Source of the DNA: CBDCVA01 sp965222935 [NCBI: Candidatus Latescibacterota bacterium]
GTDB taxonomy: Bacteria; Latescibacterota; CBDCVA01
Assembly: GCA_965222935.1 (NCBI GenBank)
Contig: CBDCVA010000002.1
Coordinates: forward strand, 124,001-188,000
DNA: 64,000 bases
Reading direction: 5' to 3'
The notes under the pieces are model-generated. The model made no database searches, was not told the DNA's origin, and saw only the letters and a list, made by a program, of their open reading frames with translations. Positions 1 to 9,577 of the stretch are shown here, piece by piece; positions within the stretch are counted from its first letter, which is position 1; each line of letters starts with the position of its first letter. The position numbers and the translations under genes were made by a program.

Positions 1-342
1 CGAACTGGCTGTGTGAGCCGTCCTGTTGGCGTTGTCGCGTCCTCGTATACCGCCCGGCGGTTTTTGGCCCATTTCGGTTGCTAGCCATCCTACGGCAGTG
101 TGGAATCCGACGCCGTGCGCCAGCTTGATGAGTTCGATGACATCGCCGCTGGCACCGCATTTGAAACAATGGAATCCCTGGTCGCCCACGGACAGATCCG
201 GTGTCTTACCTCCACGGGGTTGGCAGCGTGGACAGAAGAAGCGCTTCCCCCGGCCTGGCAGCCCCAGAGCATCAGCGATAGAACGGCCTGCGACGGCAGC
301 TTTGATGCGTTCTATGTCCGCGCGGAATCGGTTGTGAGGCAT
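1..342 (-). CDS. CHC2-type DNA primase zinc-finger domain, N-terminal fragment
   Basis: This gene runs off the left edge of the window. Reading the minus strand from an ATG at 342 gives 114 open codons. Around residues 30-65 it shows a primase zinc finger: a CPRC pair, then KTPDLSV, then HCFKCGASGD. That matches the DnaG-type CHC2 ribbon, which binds DNA and helps choose priming sites on single-stranded templates. The first metal pair is C-x2-C rather than the usual C-x2-H. The catalytic TOPRIM part would lie outside the window. It is the last gene of a minus-strand series after the HTH, DnaB and Rep-like genes, which suggests the replication module of a plasmid or integrative element. The domain call is strong; the full-length identity is unknown. 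Confidence 0.8.
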   Translation of the reverse strand, partial: MPHNRFRADIERIKAAVAGRSIADALGLPGRGKRFFCPRCQPRGGKTPDLSVGDQGFHCFKCGASGDVIELIKLAHGVGFHTAVGWLATEMGQKPPGGIRGRDNANRTAHTASS

Positions 343-491
343 GGCGACGATGTTCGTTCTTGCGATCAGCGGGCCGGCGGGTCCGCAGAACCGCCCGGCC
401 CTATGTCCTTAATGGACATTCTTACGAAAATGCCAGCGGCTCGTTTTCTCATGTAAGGTGTTAAGGAGTATAGTGTTAGATCCACTACAGG

Positions 492-553
492 ATCGTGAAC
501 AGGAACGGTCAGCGTGTAGCAGGCGAACGGTTAGTGTGTAGCAAATCGTGAAC
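492..553. repeat. Iteron-like direct repeats between primase and Rep-like genes
   Basis: Two 17-bp near-identical direct repeats, ACGGTYAGYGTGTAGCA, start at 505 and 527, spaced 22 bp (about two helical turns). They are flanked on both sides by a perfect 9-bp repeat, ATCGTGAAC, at 492-500 and 545-553. The rest of the 343-568 gap shows no gene. Iterated 17-22 bp sites beside a replication initiator are typical of plasmid origins; that role here is an inference. They could also be an operator for the primase gene. Confidence 0.45.
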
Positions 554-568
554 AAGCCCATTCTCCTC

Positions 569-1999
569 TCAAGCACACCTGCGTTCCTTCCGCCCCAGAT
601 GCTTGGTAACGAATGCAACTAACCTCTCATGGATCTCAGGCGGAACAAAGCGAGGTCGACATGTCCGCTTCGATACCATTTCCCTCTCGACCATTGACCA
701 GAAGGCGATGGATTTCCCAAACCGCTTTACGAGGTCCCGCAACGTCAGCCCAGTAGCGTGCCTGGCAGCTCGGACGTCTCTACCCCTTAGCCCCTGCTCT
801 CCGTCGTTGCCGAAGAGGTTGCCCTGTTGAGGCTCGTATCTTGCTGCGTCGTCGTTCTGGAAGAGGCTGACCTCCAATCTCGCGCCAGCCTTGGCATCAA
901 CCCCACCGACGATCTCGATCGCCGTGGTGAACGTCCACTCCTGGGCGCGTATCCAACGGTAGTATAGCGCCCCGCGACGGTCGGGGTTAGGGTCGACGCG
1001 CGGACGTTCATCGCTGTGGGGCAGGAGGACGCCCTCGGCCTTCAAGGCTTGGACGGCATGGACGACCCTCGAGACGTTCTCGGACCAGCGACCATCTCTC
1101 TTGTGCAAGTGGCCCTTCTTGATGCCACCGGGCTCGGGAAATCCCAGGGCCGCAAAGATGAACTTGGCGGGCTTTTCAATGCGCTGGCGCGTCGCACCTC
1201 TGGCCAGGATGTCCGAAACTATGAGATCGAGAAGGCGCGCCGCGGTAGGATGGCCTCTACCACTGTTGCTGCGTCGGAGGTTGCGAAGGACGCCAAAGAT
1301 CGCCTTGTTCACGTTCAGCCAGCCCCGGCCTTCGGGCTCATTCAGCAGGTCGGCGACGACCTCCCGCCCCCAGCGGAAACGGTAGCGGTAAGGTGGCATC
1401 AGGATCGGATTGCCGTCTCCATAGGCAATCCACTCGCCTGTCTTCGAATCGACTTTGACGAGTGCCCAGACCGGTCGGTCATCATCACCGCGCACCCGCT
1501 TGCGAATTCGCCTTCCCGCAATGTCAAGCCGGTATGGCTCGAAGTCAGGGCCGTCGATCGCGAGGGGCATGTCGGTCTTGGGATCAAGATAGACGAGCCC
1601 GAAGCCATCGAGGAATCGGACGAAGTCTATCCGGTATTCCGGCACATGATGGCGTCCGTCCTTGTGGATCCGCTTGGTCTTGACAGGCAGGGCGACGTTG
1701 AAGAGGTGCTCTAATGCGTTGAAGGCGTCGCGGTAATGCTGCCCGTGGAAGGCCTCAGTTCCGGATGAAGTGATGTGCTTGGCAACCTCGATCACCTCTA
1801 GAATGTCACGCGCCTTGACCTCCTGAAACTGATCCGGACGGTCGTCGGTTAATGCAAAGAGACCGTAGCCGACAGCCCGGACAAATGCGGTCATCGGCTG
1901 ATACCAGCCCCTCAGCAACTCACGGCTTGCCGGGTGGCGCACCAAGTCGTAGGTGCTGCCCGGCCAGCGTCTTGACACTCTGAAGCGGTTGTCAGCCAT
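569..1999 (-). CDS. Rep-like protein of a mobile element, C-terminal helix-turn-helix
   Basis: I do not recognise the family with certainty. The 476-aa protein is basic, without signal peptide or membrane segments. The middle (about residues 215-275) looks like a winged-helix stretch rich in Arg. Residues about 405-465 read like a helix-turn-helix (AARHATGLTLRDLVKRFG followed by a recognition-helix-like segment). It overlaps the stop of dnaB by 8 bases, so the two are probably co-translated. Iteron-like repeats and a primase gene lie just downstream. Position between a DnaB helicase and a primase, plus the DNA-binding look, suggests a replication initiator or helicase-loading partner; this is inference from context. 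A transcriptional regulator is the alternative. Confidence 0.5.
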   Translation of the reverse strand: MADNRFRVSRRWPGSTYDLVRHPASRELLRGWYQPMTAFVRAVGYGLFALTDDRPDQFQEVKARDILEVIEVAKHITSSGTEAFHGQHYRDAFNALEHLFNVALPVKTKRIHKDGRHHVPEYRIDFVRFLDGFGLVYLDPKTDMPLAIDGPDFEPYRLDIAGRRIRKRVRGDDDRPVWALVKVDSKTGEWIAYGDGNPILMPPYRYRFRWGREVVADLLNEPEGRGWLNVNKAIFGVLRNLRRSNSGRGHPTAARLLDLIVSDILARGATRQRIEKPAKFIFAALGFPEPGGIKKGHLHKRDGRWSENVSRVVHAVQALKAEGVLLPHSDERPRVDPNPDRRGALYYRWIRAQEWTFTTAIEIVGGVDAKAGARLEVSLFQNDDAARYEPQQGNLFGNDGEQGLRGRDVRAARHATGLTLRDLVKRFGKSIAFWSMVEREMVSKRTCRPRFVPPEIHERLVAFVTKHLGRKERRCA

Positions 2000-3497
2000 G
2001 CGTTCCGATGCTGTCTGTGTAATCTGTGAACTTCCTGTCTATCTCGGTGAAGGTGGCAATGTCGGGCCGAAAACCCATCTTGATATCAGCTAGGGGGCCA
2101 TTACGGTTTTTGAGAATGCAAAGGTGGACCGATCGCATCGGACTCCTCGGTGCTCCGTTGCTTACCAATTCGCTTTCACTCCTGGGCTCGGTCCAAAGCG
2201 CCGCGGCCAGGTCGGCGGAGTACTCGATCCCACCGGATTCCTTGAAGACACTGAGAGTGGGCTTCTTATTGCGGTCGTAACCCAGGCGGTTCTCGCTTGA
2301 TACGGCGATGATAGGGCTATTTAGGTCCCTCGCCAGCCGGCGAAGCTCGGAGCACAGCCAGTCTACTTGATCTCTTGTCGATGCAAACTCCTTTCGGTTC
2401 AATACAGGGACGATCTGAAGGTAATCGATGACGATCAGGACCTGGTTAGCCTTCGCGGTGCGCTTAGCAGCTAGCGCCTGGACTCTGATCTTGTCGACCG
2501 TTGTCTCGTGGTCCGCCTCGATGATATTTATGTACCGACCGAACGCCGTGTACTTTTCTTTGGCTTCTTCGACACGGGTCCGGACTTTGACCGCGGGGGC
2601 GTCAGGATGAGTGGAACGCACAATATTGTCGAACCGGCCCTTAACGATGTCCAACGCATTGACCCTACCGAGCCTTGCCAGCGTCTTGATCCGAAGGTCT
2701 TCACCAGATTGTTCGTAGGAGTAGATGAAGACCGGTACACCCTCGTTGTCGGCCACTTGATCGGCCAACTGCTTCGCCAGGGTCGTCTTTCCGCACGAAG
2801 GCGGCCCCGCCAGGATGTAGAGGCCTCGGCCCAACCCGTTAGTGACATGGTTGGTGTGCTCAAAGCCCGTTTCGAGGCCAGTAAACCCCCTGTCGCTCCG
2901 GCGCGCTTCCAGATGCGGCAGGAAAGCGTCCAACGACTCGGCTTCGTCTTTGAGCTCACAGGTCAGCTGCGCCAACCGATCTGAATCAAAGGCGACTCGC
3001 TGGACTTTGGCGATGGCGTTGTCGATCCCAGAAGCATCGCCTTCCCCTTCCGCCTGCTCCAACCGGGTCAGTACGTCTCGGACATAGGTGCTGGCCCTGC
3101 GGAAGCGACCGCGGGTTGCGATCCGGTCCAGGTATGTCGTGACCAGCTTGGGGTATTCGGTAGGCCGAGCGTCGATGATGTTGGCCACGTCTTCATCAGC
3201 GACCTGGATCCCATAGGTCTTCAGCCAATCTTTGACCGTCGTTCGGTCGACCCCCTCGTCGTCGTCGTACAACGCGTTCACAGCGCGGAAGATGGCCTGG
3301 TGGTCTGATCGCGTGAAATCGTCAACCGCCACGCGGCTAAGAATCAGATGTTTCACCTCCGAGAGGGCGTTTCCGGTGTGTGCAGCCAGCGTTGTCAGGA
3401 GGGCGGCCTCCCAGGCGTGTTGGTGTTGGGCTATCTCGGGTTCTTTTGCCATGTCCATCAAGCCCTCGAACTCGCTTTGTTTCTCCATGATGCTCAT
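1992..3497 (-). CDS. dnaB: DnaB-family replicative DNA helicase
   Basis: A 501-aa ring helicase that unwinds DNA ahead of the replication fork. The N-terminal ~125 residues match the DnaB N-terminal primase-interaction domain (LILSRVAVDDF, then HQAIFRAVNALYDDD). The RecA-like core has Walker A GPPSCGKT at residues 231-238, a Walker B-like VLIVIDYLQIV near 355, and the later SSENRLGYD and GGIEYSAD stretches typical of DnaB. It starts inside the stop of the upstream HTH gene (ATGA overlap) and overlaps the Rep-like gene downstream. Divergence from a chromosomal DnaB and its mobile-element neighbours suggest a plasmid/ICE/phage copy rather than the housekeeping gene. Confidence 0.88.
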   Translation of the reverse strand: MSIMEKQSEFEGLMDMAKEPEIAQHQHAWEAALLTTLAAHTGNALSEVKHLILSRVAVDDFTRSDHQAIFRAVNALYDDDEGVDRTTVKDWLKTYGIQVADEDVANIIDARPTEYPKLVTTYLDRIATRGRFRRASTYVRDVLTRLEQAEGEGDASGIDNAIAKVQRVAFDSDRLAQLTCELKDEAESLDAFLPHLEARRSDRGFTGLETGFEHTNHVTNGLGRGLYILAGPPSCGKTTLAKQLADQVADNEGVPVFIYSYEQSGEDLRIKTLARLGRVNALDIVKGRFDNIVRSTHPDAPAVKVRTRVEEAKEKYTAFGRYINIIEADHETTVDKIRVQALAAKRTAKANQVLIVIDYLQIVPVLNRKEFASTRDQVDWLCSELRRLARDLNSPIIAVSSENRLGYDRNKKPTLSVFKESGGIEYSADLAAALWTEPRSESELVSNGAPRSPMRSVHLCILKNRNGPLADIKMGFRPDIATFTEIDRKFTDYTDSIGTHG

Positions 3498-3769
3498 TGC
3501 CGTCGGGACGTAGACCCATAGGGGACCACGTTCGCCAGCCTGCTGTGGACGGCACCATCATCATGAATCGCCCCGAGCGCCCTCGCTGTCTCCGTCTTGG
3601 CGCGCTCGAGCCACGCCCGGACCTCCGCCGGCTCGAAGCGCACCGCTCGCTCGCCGAGGATGATGGGCTTGAGGCGGCCAGCCAGGACTTCGCGCCGGAG
3701 GCTGCGGGGGTGGAGGCCGGTCAGCGCCGCCACATCGGCATACGTCAACAGCGGCTCGAGCTCATGCAT
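3494..3769 (-). CDS. Small MerR/excisionase-like helix-turn-helix protein
   Basis: A protein of about 91 aa with a single HTH_17-like DNA-binding domain: LLTYADVAALTGLHPRSL, then REVLAGRLKP, then a wing ending in RAVRFEPAEVRAWLERA. This AlpA/Xis-type fold usually serves in small regulators or excisionases of phages and integrative elements. I start it at the ATG at 3769 because the domain begins right there; the same frame is open to 3877, but that extension has no conserved look. It is the first gene of the minus-strand replication operon and overlaps dnaB by four bases, so it may control copy number or excision. Target unknown. Confidence 0.7.
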   Translation of the reverse strand: MHELEPLLTYADVAALTGLHPRSLRREVLAGRLKPIILGERAVRFEPAEVRAWLERAKTETARALGAIHDDGAVHSRLANVVPYGSTSRRQ

Positions 3770-4084
3770 GGGTCCGGTGGAACGAGCGTTGCGGCGGAGG
3801 TACTCTGGCCCGTCCAGTGTGACGCGAGGCGACCCGCCTCCGCGCGCGCCCGGTTCATGTTCAAGGCTACCTGGCATCGCTGGCCCGTCAGCCTACCCCG
3901 CGTGGGTAATGTCCTCCTGGCCACGCCTGCTATGTAACAGAGCACGGCAGGCTATCAATGGATGGGACGCCCACTGGCCGCCAGGTTTGCGGACATTACA
4001 CGGACAGTCGCGGACAGTTGATGGACAGGAAGACCAGCTTGCGGCCGAACGAAGAAGGTGACGGGTGCGGGGACGCTGATAAGG

Positions 4085-7000
4085 CTACGGGAAGTCTGTC
4101 GGGAAAAGGAACCAGTACGAGAGCCCTTTGTAGGGGCTGAAGCGGTACTCCGACGGCCTCAGGCCGTGCACACGTCTGGTATGGAAAGCCCGTTCTCCCT
4201 CTCTATGGACCTCCACTGCGCGCCGAAACCTCTGGAAGTGCTTGTACGCGGCCTCGTGTCCAAGCGAGTACTGCTTGGCGATTTTCGTATGCTCCGGTGC
4301 GATCCAAGTCCCCCTGTCAAGCGCGTACTCGTATAGCATGTGGAGTTGAATATCCGAGAGCCGCATGCCTTCTTTCGGATGTCCGATCGGGCAACACGAA
4401 CCAGCCGTACGGAAGACCTGTCTCTTATCGTTCCTGCTGTCAACGAGGACCCAATAGCCCTTGAGGCAGCCATCCATCACTTTTGCTCTCAGCTTGTCGT
4501 ACCACTGTCGAGATAGCCTCTTCACGCCTTCATGTTCGTGGGTAATTGCGAGCACATATGGCTCCGGCTCTGCATCAGCAAATAGCTCCTCGTTCCCTGG
4601 CTGCGATGACGATCCCCCTCCCTCACGGCTCGCAGTCCGTGGTGTTGGTTCCGTCAGCACGCGGATCTTGTCAATCGCCGGGGGCTTCCAGGCGCGCTCA
4701 AGCCAACGTTCTTTGAGTCGATCCGTCCAGTGCTCGAGACTGTCTCGCCATGGCACCATGCGCGGGTCGGCGCGAAGACGTTCCATCACCTTTCTGGCCT
4801 CGTCGTCCGCCCGTTCGGCCAGCGCACCGAGGCACAGGTCTCGGAAGTCTCGGATGCGGTGTTCCGGGCTAACGCCGTATCCGCCCTCGTCCTTCGGATC
4901 CGTCTCAGGGGCAAAAGCCTCGAAGATGTGCGGAAGCAGGTCCGAGATCGCCGCCGAGGAGATGTGGTCGATCAGGCGCTCGTCTTTTGGCCGACGACCC
5001 ACGAGGTCCGTCGCGGCCTCATGGAAGGCGAGGATGGACGCAGCGCGGTGTGCCTCGTCCGTGAGGAGCCGTTCCTCGAGCCAGGAGAAGGCAGGCACCG
5101 CATCCAGCCACCACCAGGCGGCGAGCAGGAGCGCCTGCCCCCTGCGTTCCTTTCCGCCGGCCGCCCAGGCTGCGGGGTCGAGACGCTCCTGGACGAGAGC
5201 CTCGAGGCCCTTCACGCGGCTGGCCAGGACCAGCCTGATGAGGTCCTTCATGACACCGGGTTCGAGCTTCGGCCCGCGCTGCAACTCGCCGAGTGCAAGC
5301 CGTCCGAAGCACTCTATCGGGCACTGACGCGCCAGCAGTTCCGCAGGGCGGCAGCCTTCCTTGTCGTTGCGCAGCGATGCGCGGAGCACCGAACGGACGA
5401 CCTCGGGCGCCGTACCTGGATGGTGACTCGCCACGCGTCCGAACCATCCCGGGAGCCTGTTGCCGTCCCCGAACGCGGCGGCCAGCAGGCTCCGCCATCG
5501 CGTCGCCGGCCAGTCCTTGACGGGGTCACCGCTGCGCATCTCAGCCTCGATACCCCAGAGCGTGACGCAGAGCGGCACGGCCACCTCGCCGGGCAGTGAG
5601 GACTTGCCCACCCACTCTGCCGGACTGGGGAGACGTGGCTGCGCAACGATCCGATCCAGGCCGGATAGCACTGCTTCCGCCAGCTCGGCCGGTTGTGCAT
5701 CCAGCGTGGCCCAGAACCCGTCGCCGAGCCGATAACCGCTCCTGGGACCTCCCAGGGCGTCGATCGCGCGGAACAAAGCGTTGGGCTCTCCCTCTCGGAT
5801 CCTGGGGACAAGATCGAGGAGGCGCCTGAGTGTGTCTTCGGGGAACCCAATCCACTGCCGCTTCAACCGCTCCTTTCTCGACCACTCGCGCTGCACACGA
5901 GCATACGTGCCGTCAAGCGGGACCCCGCCACAGATGGAATCCCAGGTGCCCTGCAAGCTCGGGTGCCGGTTGGCAAGCCGCCGCAACTCGTCCAAGCGAG
6001 AAGTTGGCCGGTAGCCGTGACCTTCGAACAAGCTGTCGAGCACGTGGAACAGGAACACCCGTTCGTCGCGGCTTCGAGCTTTGTCCGCGAGGGGCAGGAA
6101 ATGGCCGAAGTCCCGTTCGGGCAGACCGCCGAACAGAGCGTTGGCGAGTAACGAGGCGCGAAGCCGGCTTGGGTCCGTTTCGGAGCAGTTCTTGATCAGA
6201 TGCCTCAACACGGCGTGCCTGGCGGGGTCGCTGCCCTGCCAAACTTCCCGGCAGCGCCTCTCGCTCTCCGGGTCGCCCAGGGAAGTGTTGTCGGGTTCCC
6301 CCTCGTCGCCCGGGACCTGAAGCGGTGTCACCACGTGCCGCAAGGCATCAGCCACGGCCGTCACGATGTTGCGGCGCCGTAAGCCTTCCTCGGTGGCGAG
6401 CATCTCCATGGCTCGGGCAATGAGCCGCTCGCGTACGAGCGGGAGGAGATCGGTGGGGTCTCGGAACCGGCTCAGGTAGCGAAGCGCCGCGGGGACCTCC
6501 TCAAGGCGAATGCGGTCCGGCAATTCGAGGAGGAAGATCTGGTAGAGGCCAAGGTACAGTTCGTGGCGCGACGGCGTTACGGACCGTTCCAGTTCCGCCC
6601 AGGTCCAGTGACGCGGGTACAGGGCGCGCAGGGCCGCGCCCTTGATGTCCTCTTGCGGATCGGTCTCCGCATCCAGCGCGGCGAAGGCCTCGAGCTCGGG
6701 ACGTGCTTCGTCGTCAGCCAGCTCGCCGAAGGCCTCGGTGCAACGGCTTCGGAACGAGAAGTCCTCGCACTGGTCCCGAGCCATCTCGAGGATCAGTGCA
6801 CCCAGTTCTCGCGTTGAACAGGCCGTGGCCACCCTGATGGCCATCAACCGCAGGCTCTGGCTTTGCGACCGCTTGAGATGGGACTTCAGTTGGCCGGCGA
6901 GCCCCGGGTGCTTCAGCTTGCGATAATGAGTCCAGAGACCGCTGTCGTCGAAGCGTTCGCGTCCCTCGTGACGCTGGAACAGCCGATGGACGAGCCTGGC

Positions 7001-8365
7001 ACGGATCTCGTCCGGCCAGGCGCTCACGTCCCCGCGGAGCAGGGTCTCGGGCTCGTGCTCCAGCAGCCAGTCGCGGACGTCCTCGCGAGGCGAAGCGAGC
7101 CAGGCGGCGACGTCGCGCAACGGTGCCGGGACACGCGCTTCGTGGTCCCAGGTGACGCACAGCCAGTCACGCATCAGTGCGTCGAGGGGCAGCCGTGCAG
7201 GGTCATCAAGAGCCTGGGCGGCGAGGAACGCGGCATAAGAACGATGAGAGAAGTCGAGATCGTCGGCGCGGCGGCCGGTGAAGAGCGCCGTGTCGAGCGT
7301 CTCTTCGACCGCCTGGTGATCGACGTCCACGTCTCCGGAGTCGCCCGCGACCTTGCCGCCGATGACGCAGTGCACCGAGAGCTGATCCTCGCGCACGTCG
7401 TGGGGAGCGTTCCACGAGATGGCGCGGCGGTTGCCCATCACCGTCATCGCGCCGATGCGCCGCGCCACAGCGAGCCGTTGCGGCACCGTAAGCTCCCATT
7501 TTCGCCTGCGCTGTTGGCGCTTATCGGGCTCCCAGGCCAACGTCTGCAGCCCCAGTGAGTACGCCTCGAACCTATTCGCCGGAAGCTCGTTCCGGCTTCG
7601 GAGGCTATCCACGAGCATCTTCAGCGTCAGCGGCTGAGCCGCGAGAGGCCCCAGCCCCAGGCGAAGGGCTTCGTCCACGAGCGTCGCCCCGTCCGCGTGT
7701 GCGGCGTCCGCAAAGTCCTCGGCCTGACGCCGCGTAAACGGCAACAACTCGATGGCCTGTGCGGGTTCGGAGCGGCCCCGACTCCGCTCCTGCTGATCTG
7801 GAGAGCTGGGGACGAGCTCGCTCAGAGCCGCTATGTAATCCTGCCGCCATTCCGCGATCCGGCAGGCGAGCCGCAGCCGCAGCCTTGACAGGTCGATCTT
7901 CCACAGTTCCTGCACCAGGTGCTCGATGACGTCGGCTACGATCAGGGGGCCGTCGTCCAGGCTGTCCACGTACAGCGTTGTCGTCGACCCATTGTCCTCC
8001 GACTGAAAGGACTCCCACGCCTCGCCGGTCTCCGGGTCGAAGAGGTCGGCAATGGGCTTGGCTGTGGGCATCCTGGACAGGTCGATATGGAAAACCCTCC
8101 GGCCCTCGGGGTTGCACTCCCGTTCTTTTCGGTATTGTCGCTTCAGTTCCTCGGTCTTCCCCGCACCCGGTTCGCCAAGCAGCACAAGGAGGGGCACGCT
8201 CTCCCAATGCTCCCAACCGTGCACGTACGGGTTGGGTGTACCCCCTGGCACTGGCTCCATGAGGAACCCGCTGTCGTCTTCCTCGAAGGCTACGCTGTCG
8301 CTCTGGCGGCAGAACCAGCGCTCTATCGGTAGGGGTTCGGATTGCTCTCGTGTTGGGCGGTTCAC
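4085..8365 (-). CDS. Giant NACHT/STAND-like P-loop NTPase, putative defence protein
   Basis: A 1,426-aa protein starting at a GTG (8365). Walker A GEPGAGKT lies at residues 64-71 and a Walker B-like TLYVDSLDD at about 130-138, followed by LLPFTRRQAEDFADAA and a helical region as in NACHT/STAND ATPases. Residues about 400-1250 are a long run of Trp/Leu-rich helical repeats, likely a sensor. The last ~150 residues form a separate small domain (ITHEHEGVKRLSRQW, later GYWVLVDSRNDKRQVF) that I do not recognise. No known nuclease, TIR or protease effector is visible. Large STAND ATPases of this build (Avs-like) sense phage proteins, and it lies beside a restriction island, so an anti-phage role is likely but inferred. 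No good ribosome site is seen at the GTG. Confidence 0.6.
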   Translation of the reverse strand: MNRPTREQSEPLPIERWFCRQSDSVAFEEDDSGFLMEPVPGGTPNPYVHGWEHWESVPLLVLLGEPGAGKTEELKRQYRKERECNPEGRRVFHIDLSRMPTAKPIADLFDPETGEAWESFQSEDNGSTTTLYVDSLDDGPLIVADVIEHLVQELWKIDLSRLRLRLACRIAEWRQDYIAALSELVPSSPDQQERSRGRSEPAQAIELLPFTRRQAEDFADAAHADGATLVDEALRLGLGPLAAQPLTLKMLVDSLRSRNELPANRFEAYSLGLQTLAWEPDKRQQRRRKWELTVPQRLAVARRIGAMTVMGNRRAISWNAPHDVREDQLSVHCVIGGKVAGDSGDVDVDHQAVEETLDTALFTGRRADDLDFSHRSYAAFLAAQALDDPARLPLDALMRDWLCVTWDHEARVPAPLRDVAAWLASPREDVRDWLLEHEPETLLRGDVSAWPDEIRARLVHRLFQRHEGRERFDDSGLWTHYRKLKHPGLAGQLKSHLKRSQSQSLRLMAIRVATACSTRELGALILEMARDQCEDFSFRSRCTEAFGELADDEARPELEAFAALDAETDPQEDIKGAALRALYPRHWTWAELERSVTPSRHELYLGLYQIFLLELPDRIRLEEVPAALRYLSRFRDPTDLLPLVRERLIARAMEMLATEEGLRRRNIVTAVADALRHVVTPLQVPGDEGEPDNTSLGDPESERRCREVWQGSDPARHAVLRHLIKNCSETDPSRLRASLLANALFGGLPERDFGHFLPLADKARSRDERVFLFHVLDSLFEGHGYRPTSRLDELRRLANRHPSLQGTWDSICGGVPLDGTYARVQREWSRKERLKRQWIGFPEDTLRRLLDLVPRIREGEPNALFRAIDALGGPRSGYRLGDGFWATLDAQPAELAEAVLSGLDRIVAQPRLPSPAEWVGKSSLPGEVAVPLCVTLWGIEAEMRSGDPVKDWPATRWRSLLAAAFGDGNRLPGWFGRVASHHPGTAPEVVRSVLRASLRNDKEGCRPAELLARQCPIECFGRLALGELQRGPKLEPGVMKDLIRLVLASRVKGLEALVQERLDPAAWAAGGKERRGQALLLAAWWWLDAVPAFSWLEERLLTDEAHRAASILAFHEAATDLVGRRPKDERLIDHISSAAISDLLPHIFEAFAPETDPKDEGGYGVSPEHRIRDFRDLCLGALAERADDEARKVMERLRADPRMVPWRDSLEHWTDRLKERWLERAWKPPAIDKIRVLTEPTPRTASREGGGSSSQPGNEELFADAEPEPYVLAITHEHEGVKRLSRQWYDKLRAKVMDGCLKGYWVLVDSRNDKRQVFRTAGSCCPIGHPKEGMRLSDIQLHMLYEYALDRGTWIAPEHTKIAKQYSLGHEAAYKHFQRFRRAVEVHREGERAFHTRRVHGLRPSEYRFSPYKGLSYWFLFPTDFP

Positions 8366-8869
8366 GGGGCCGTCAAGCCGGGGAAGGCGGGCGAGCCGCT
8401 GTGAGCGTGCCGTTCATTCATCACTTCCGTGCCGTCTGAGAATCCGGTGGCGCTGGGCTTCGGCAGATCATGCAGTCCGAATGCGCTGTGAGGGGCTCGT
8501 CGCGCTGCATGTCGGTCACAACTGTGCCTGTTTCGATGGGCGTACAGTACCACCATGCGGTCCTCGAAACATATCGCCTCGAACCCGCAGCGGCAAGGCA
8601 GCGTGCGGTCGAGCCGGCTGGAGGGAGGACCCATTCCCGAAGGGGAAGCGCGGAAGTTTCCTGCGCACACCGTTGGAGGCCCGACGAAGGTCCGGGCAGG
8701 TGGGGTAGGGGCCGGTCAACCGACTGGGAGTCTCGAGGAAAAGCGTCGTACGCCTCACAGCATATTATGCTAAAGATGAAAACGCAATATCCTCATTTTT
8801 ACCTCCATTCTTGCGCGGGATGAACGGGACTATACTGGACTTTCCGCGGATCGTCGGCCGGCTGTCACG
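8366..8869. other. Gap upstream of the NTPase gene, no gene recognised
   Basis: About 500 bases without a convincing reading frame. Short open frames on both strands have no recognisable motifs. An AT-rich patch around 8760-8835 may hold a promoter, but no clear -35/-10 pair is visible for the minus-strand NTPase. Confidence 0.4.
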
Positions 8870-9403
8870 TTGGTGGCTTGGCTTCCCTTCGGCGAGCCGT
8901 CGGTGTTGATGACCGCTTTGACAAGCGTTTGCAGTGTTTCCGGTTCCCGTGCGTCGCAATGCCTGTACATTATTGATAGCGCCGGGAACCGCCCAGAGTT
9001 TGACAATTGGATTGCGCAATATGTCGACCTCGTTCTGATTCCGGTCATGCCAGACCCGGAAGACGTGAAAGAAGCGATAATTCAGATGGACCTGCTTGAA
9101 TCCCAAGATGCGCAGAACGTTCTGCTACTTCATCAATAACTACCCGTCCGGCAATGTGAAACGCTAATTCGTTGAACGGTATCTGAGCCGGATTCCTCTT
9201 GAGAAGGCTTGGGTTGGATCAGTTCGGTCCGGTAAAGGCCATCCGCACCTTGCGCAGGGTGATGATCCGACGTTTCAGACACCACCCTCGCGTGTCAACA
9301 ACCTGTCTCAAAATCTCTACCGGGGCTCTACCGGCAGGTGAGAGACGCGTTCAACAATCCTCGCCTGCAATCCGATAAAATCCTGGAGATCCTTTGATCT
9401 GCG
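8870..9403 (+). pseudogene. Decayed ParA-type partition ATPase
   Basis: The plus strand carries the middle and end of a ParA/MinD-type ATPase in pieces. The first piece reads CLYIIDSAGNRPEFDNW and then VDLVLIPVMPDPEDVKEA, the switch and Walker B region of ParA. After a frameshift near 9110 it continues as YFINNYPSGN and, past an in-frame stop, IPLEKAWVGSVR. The N-terminal P-loop is missing. A third frame, 9340-9400, gives a plausible C-terminus (VRDAFNNPRLQSD). ParA proteins move plasmid or chromosome copies together with ParB. No intact ParA can be made from this copy. A ParB remnant lies at 49.7 kb. Confidence 0.6.
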
Positions 9404-9427
9404 CCGTTGAGGCGCACATGCAAGTTA

Positions 9428-9577
9428 AGGCGCGAACTGACGCCGAAAGCCCCTGCGCTGAAGGCAGCGATAAAGGCCGAGCGTGAGATCTTTCGTCTCA
9501 ACCGCGAGTTGCAGTGGCTCGATATTGAGGACCTTGAACAAGCAAAAGGACGCGAGTCGTCGCCCGAGCTTCGCTAG
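9428..9577 (+). other. Unrecognised coding remnant downstream of parA relic
   Basis: An open stretch of about 49 codons without a start reads like genuine helical protein (LKAAIKAEREIFRLNRELQW, then LEQAKGRES) and ends in TAG at 9575-9577. It follows the parA relic on the same strand and may be the tail of a further partition or conjugation gene. The rest of the sequence to 9739 shows nothing I can name. Confidence 0.25.
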
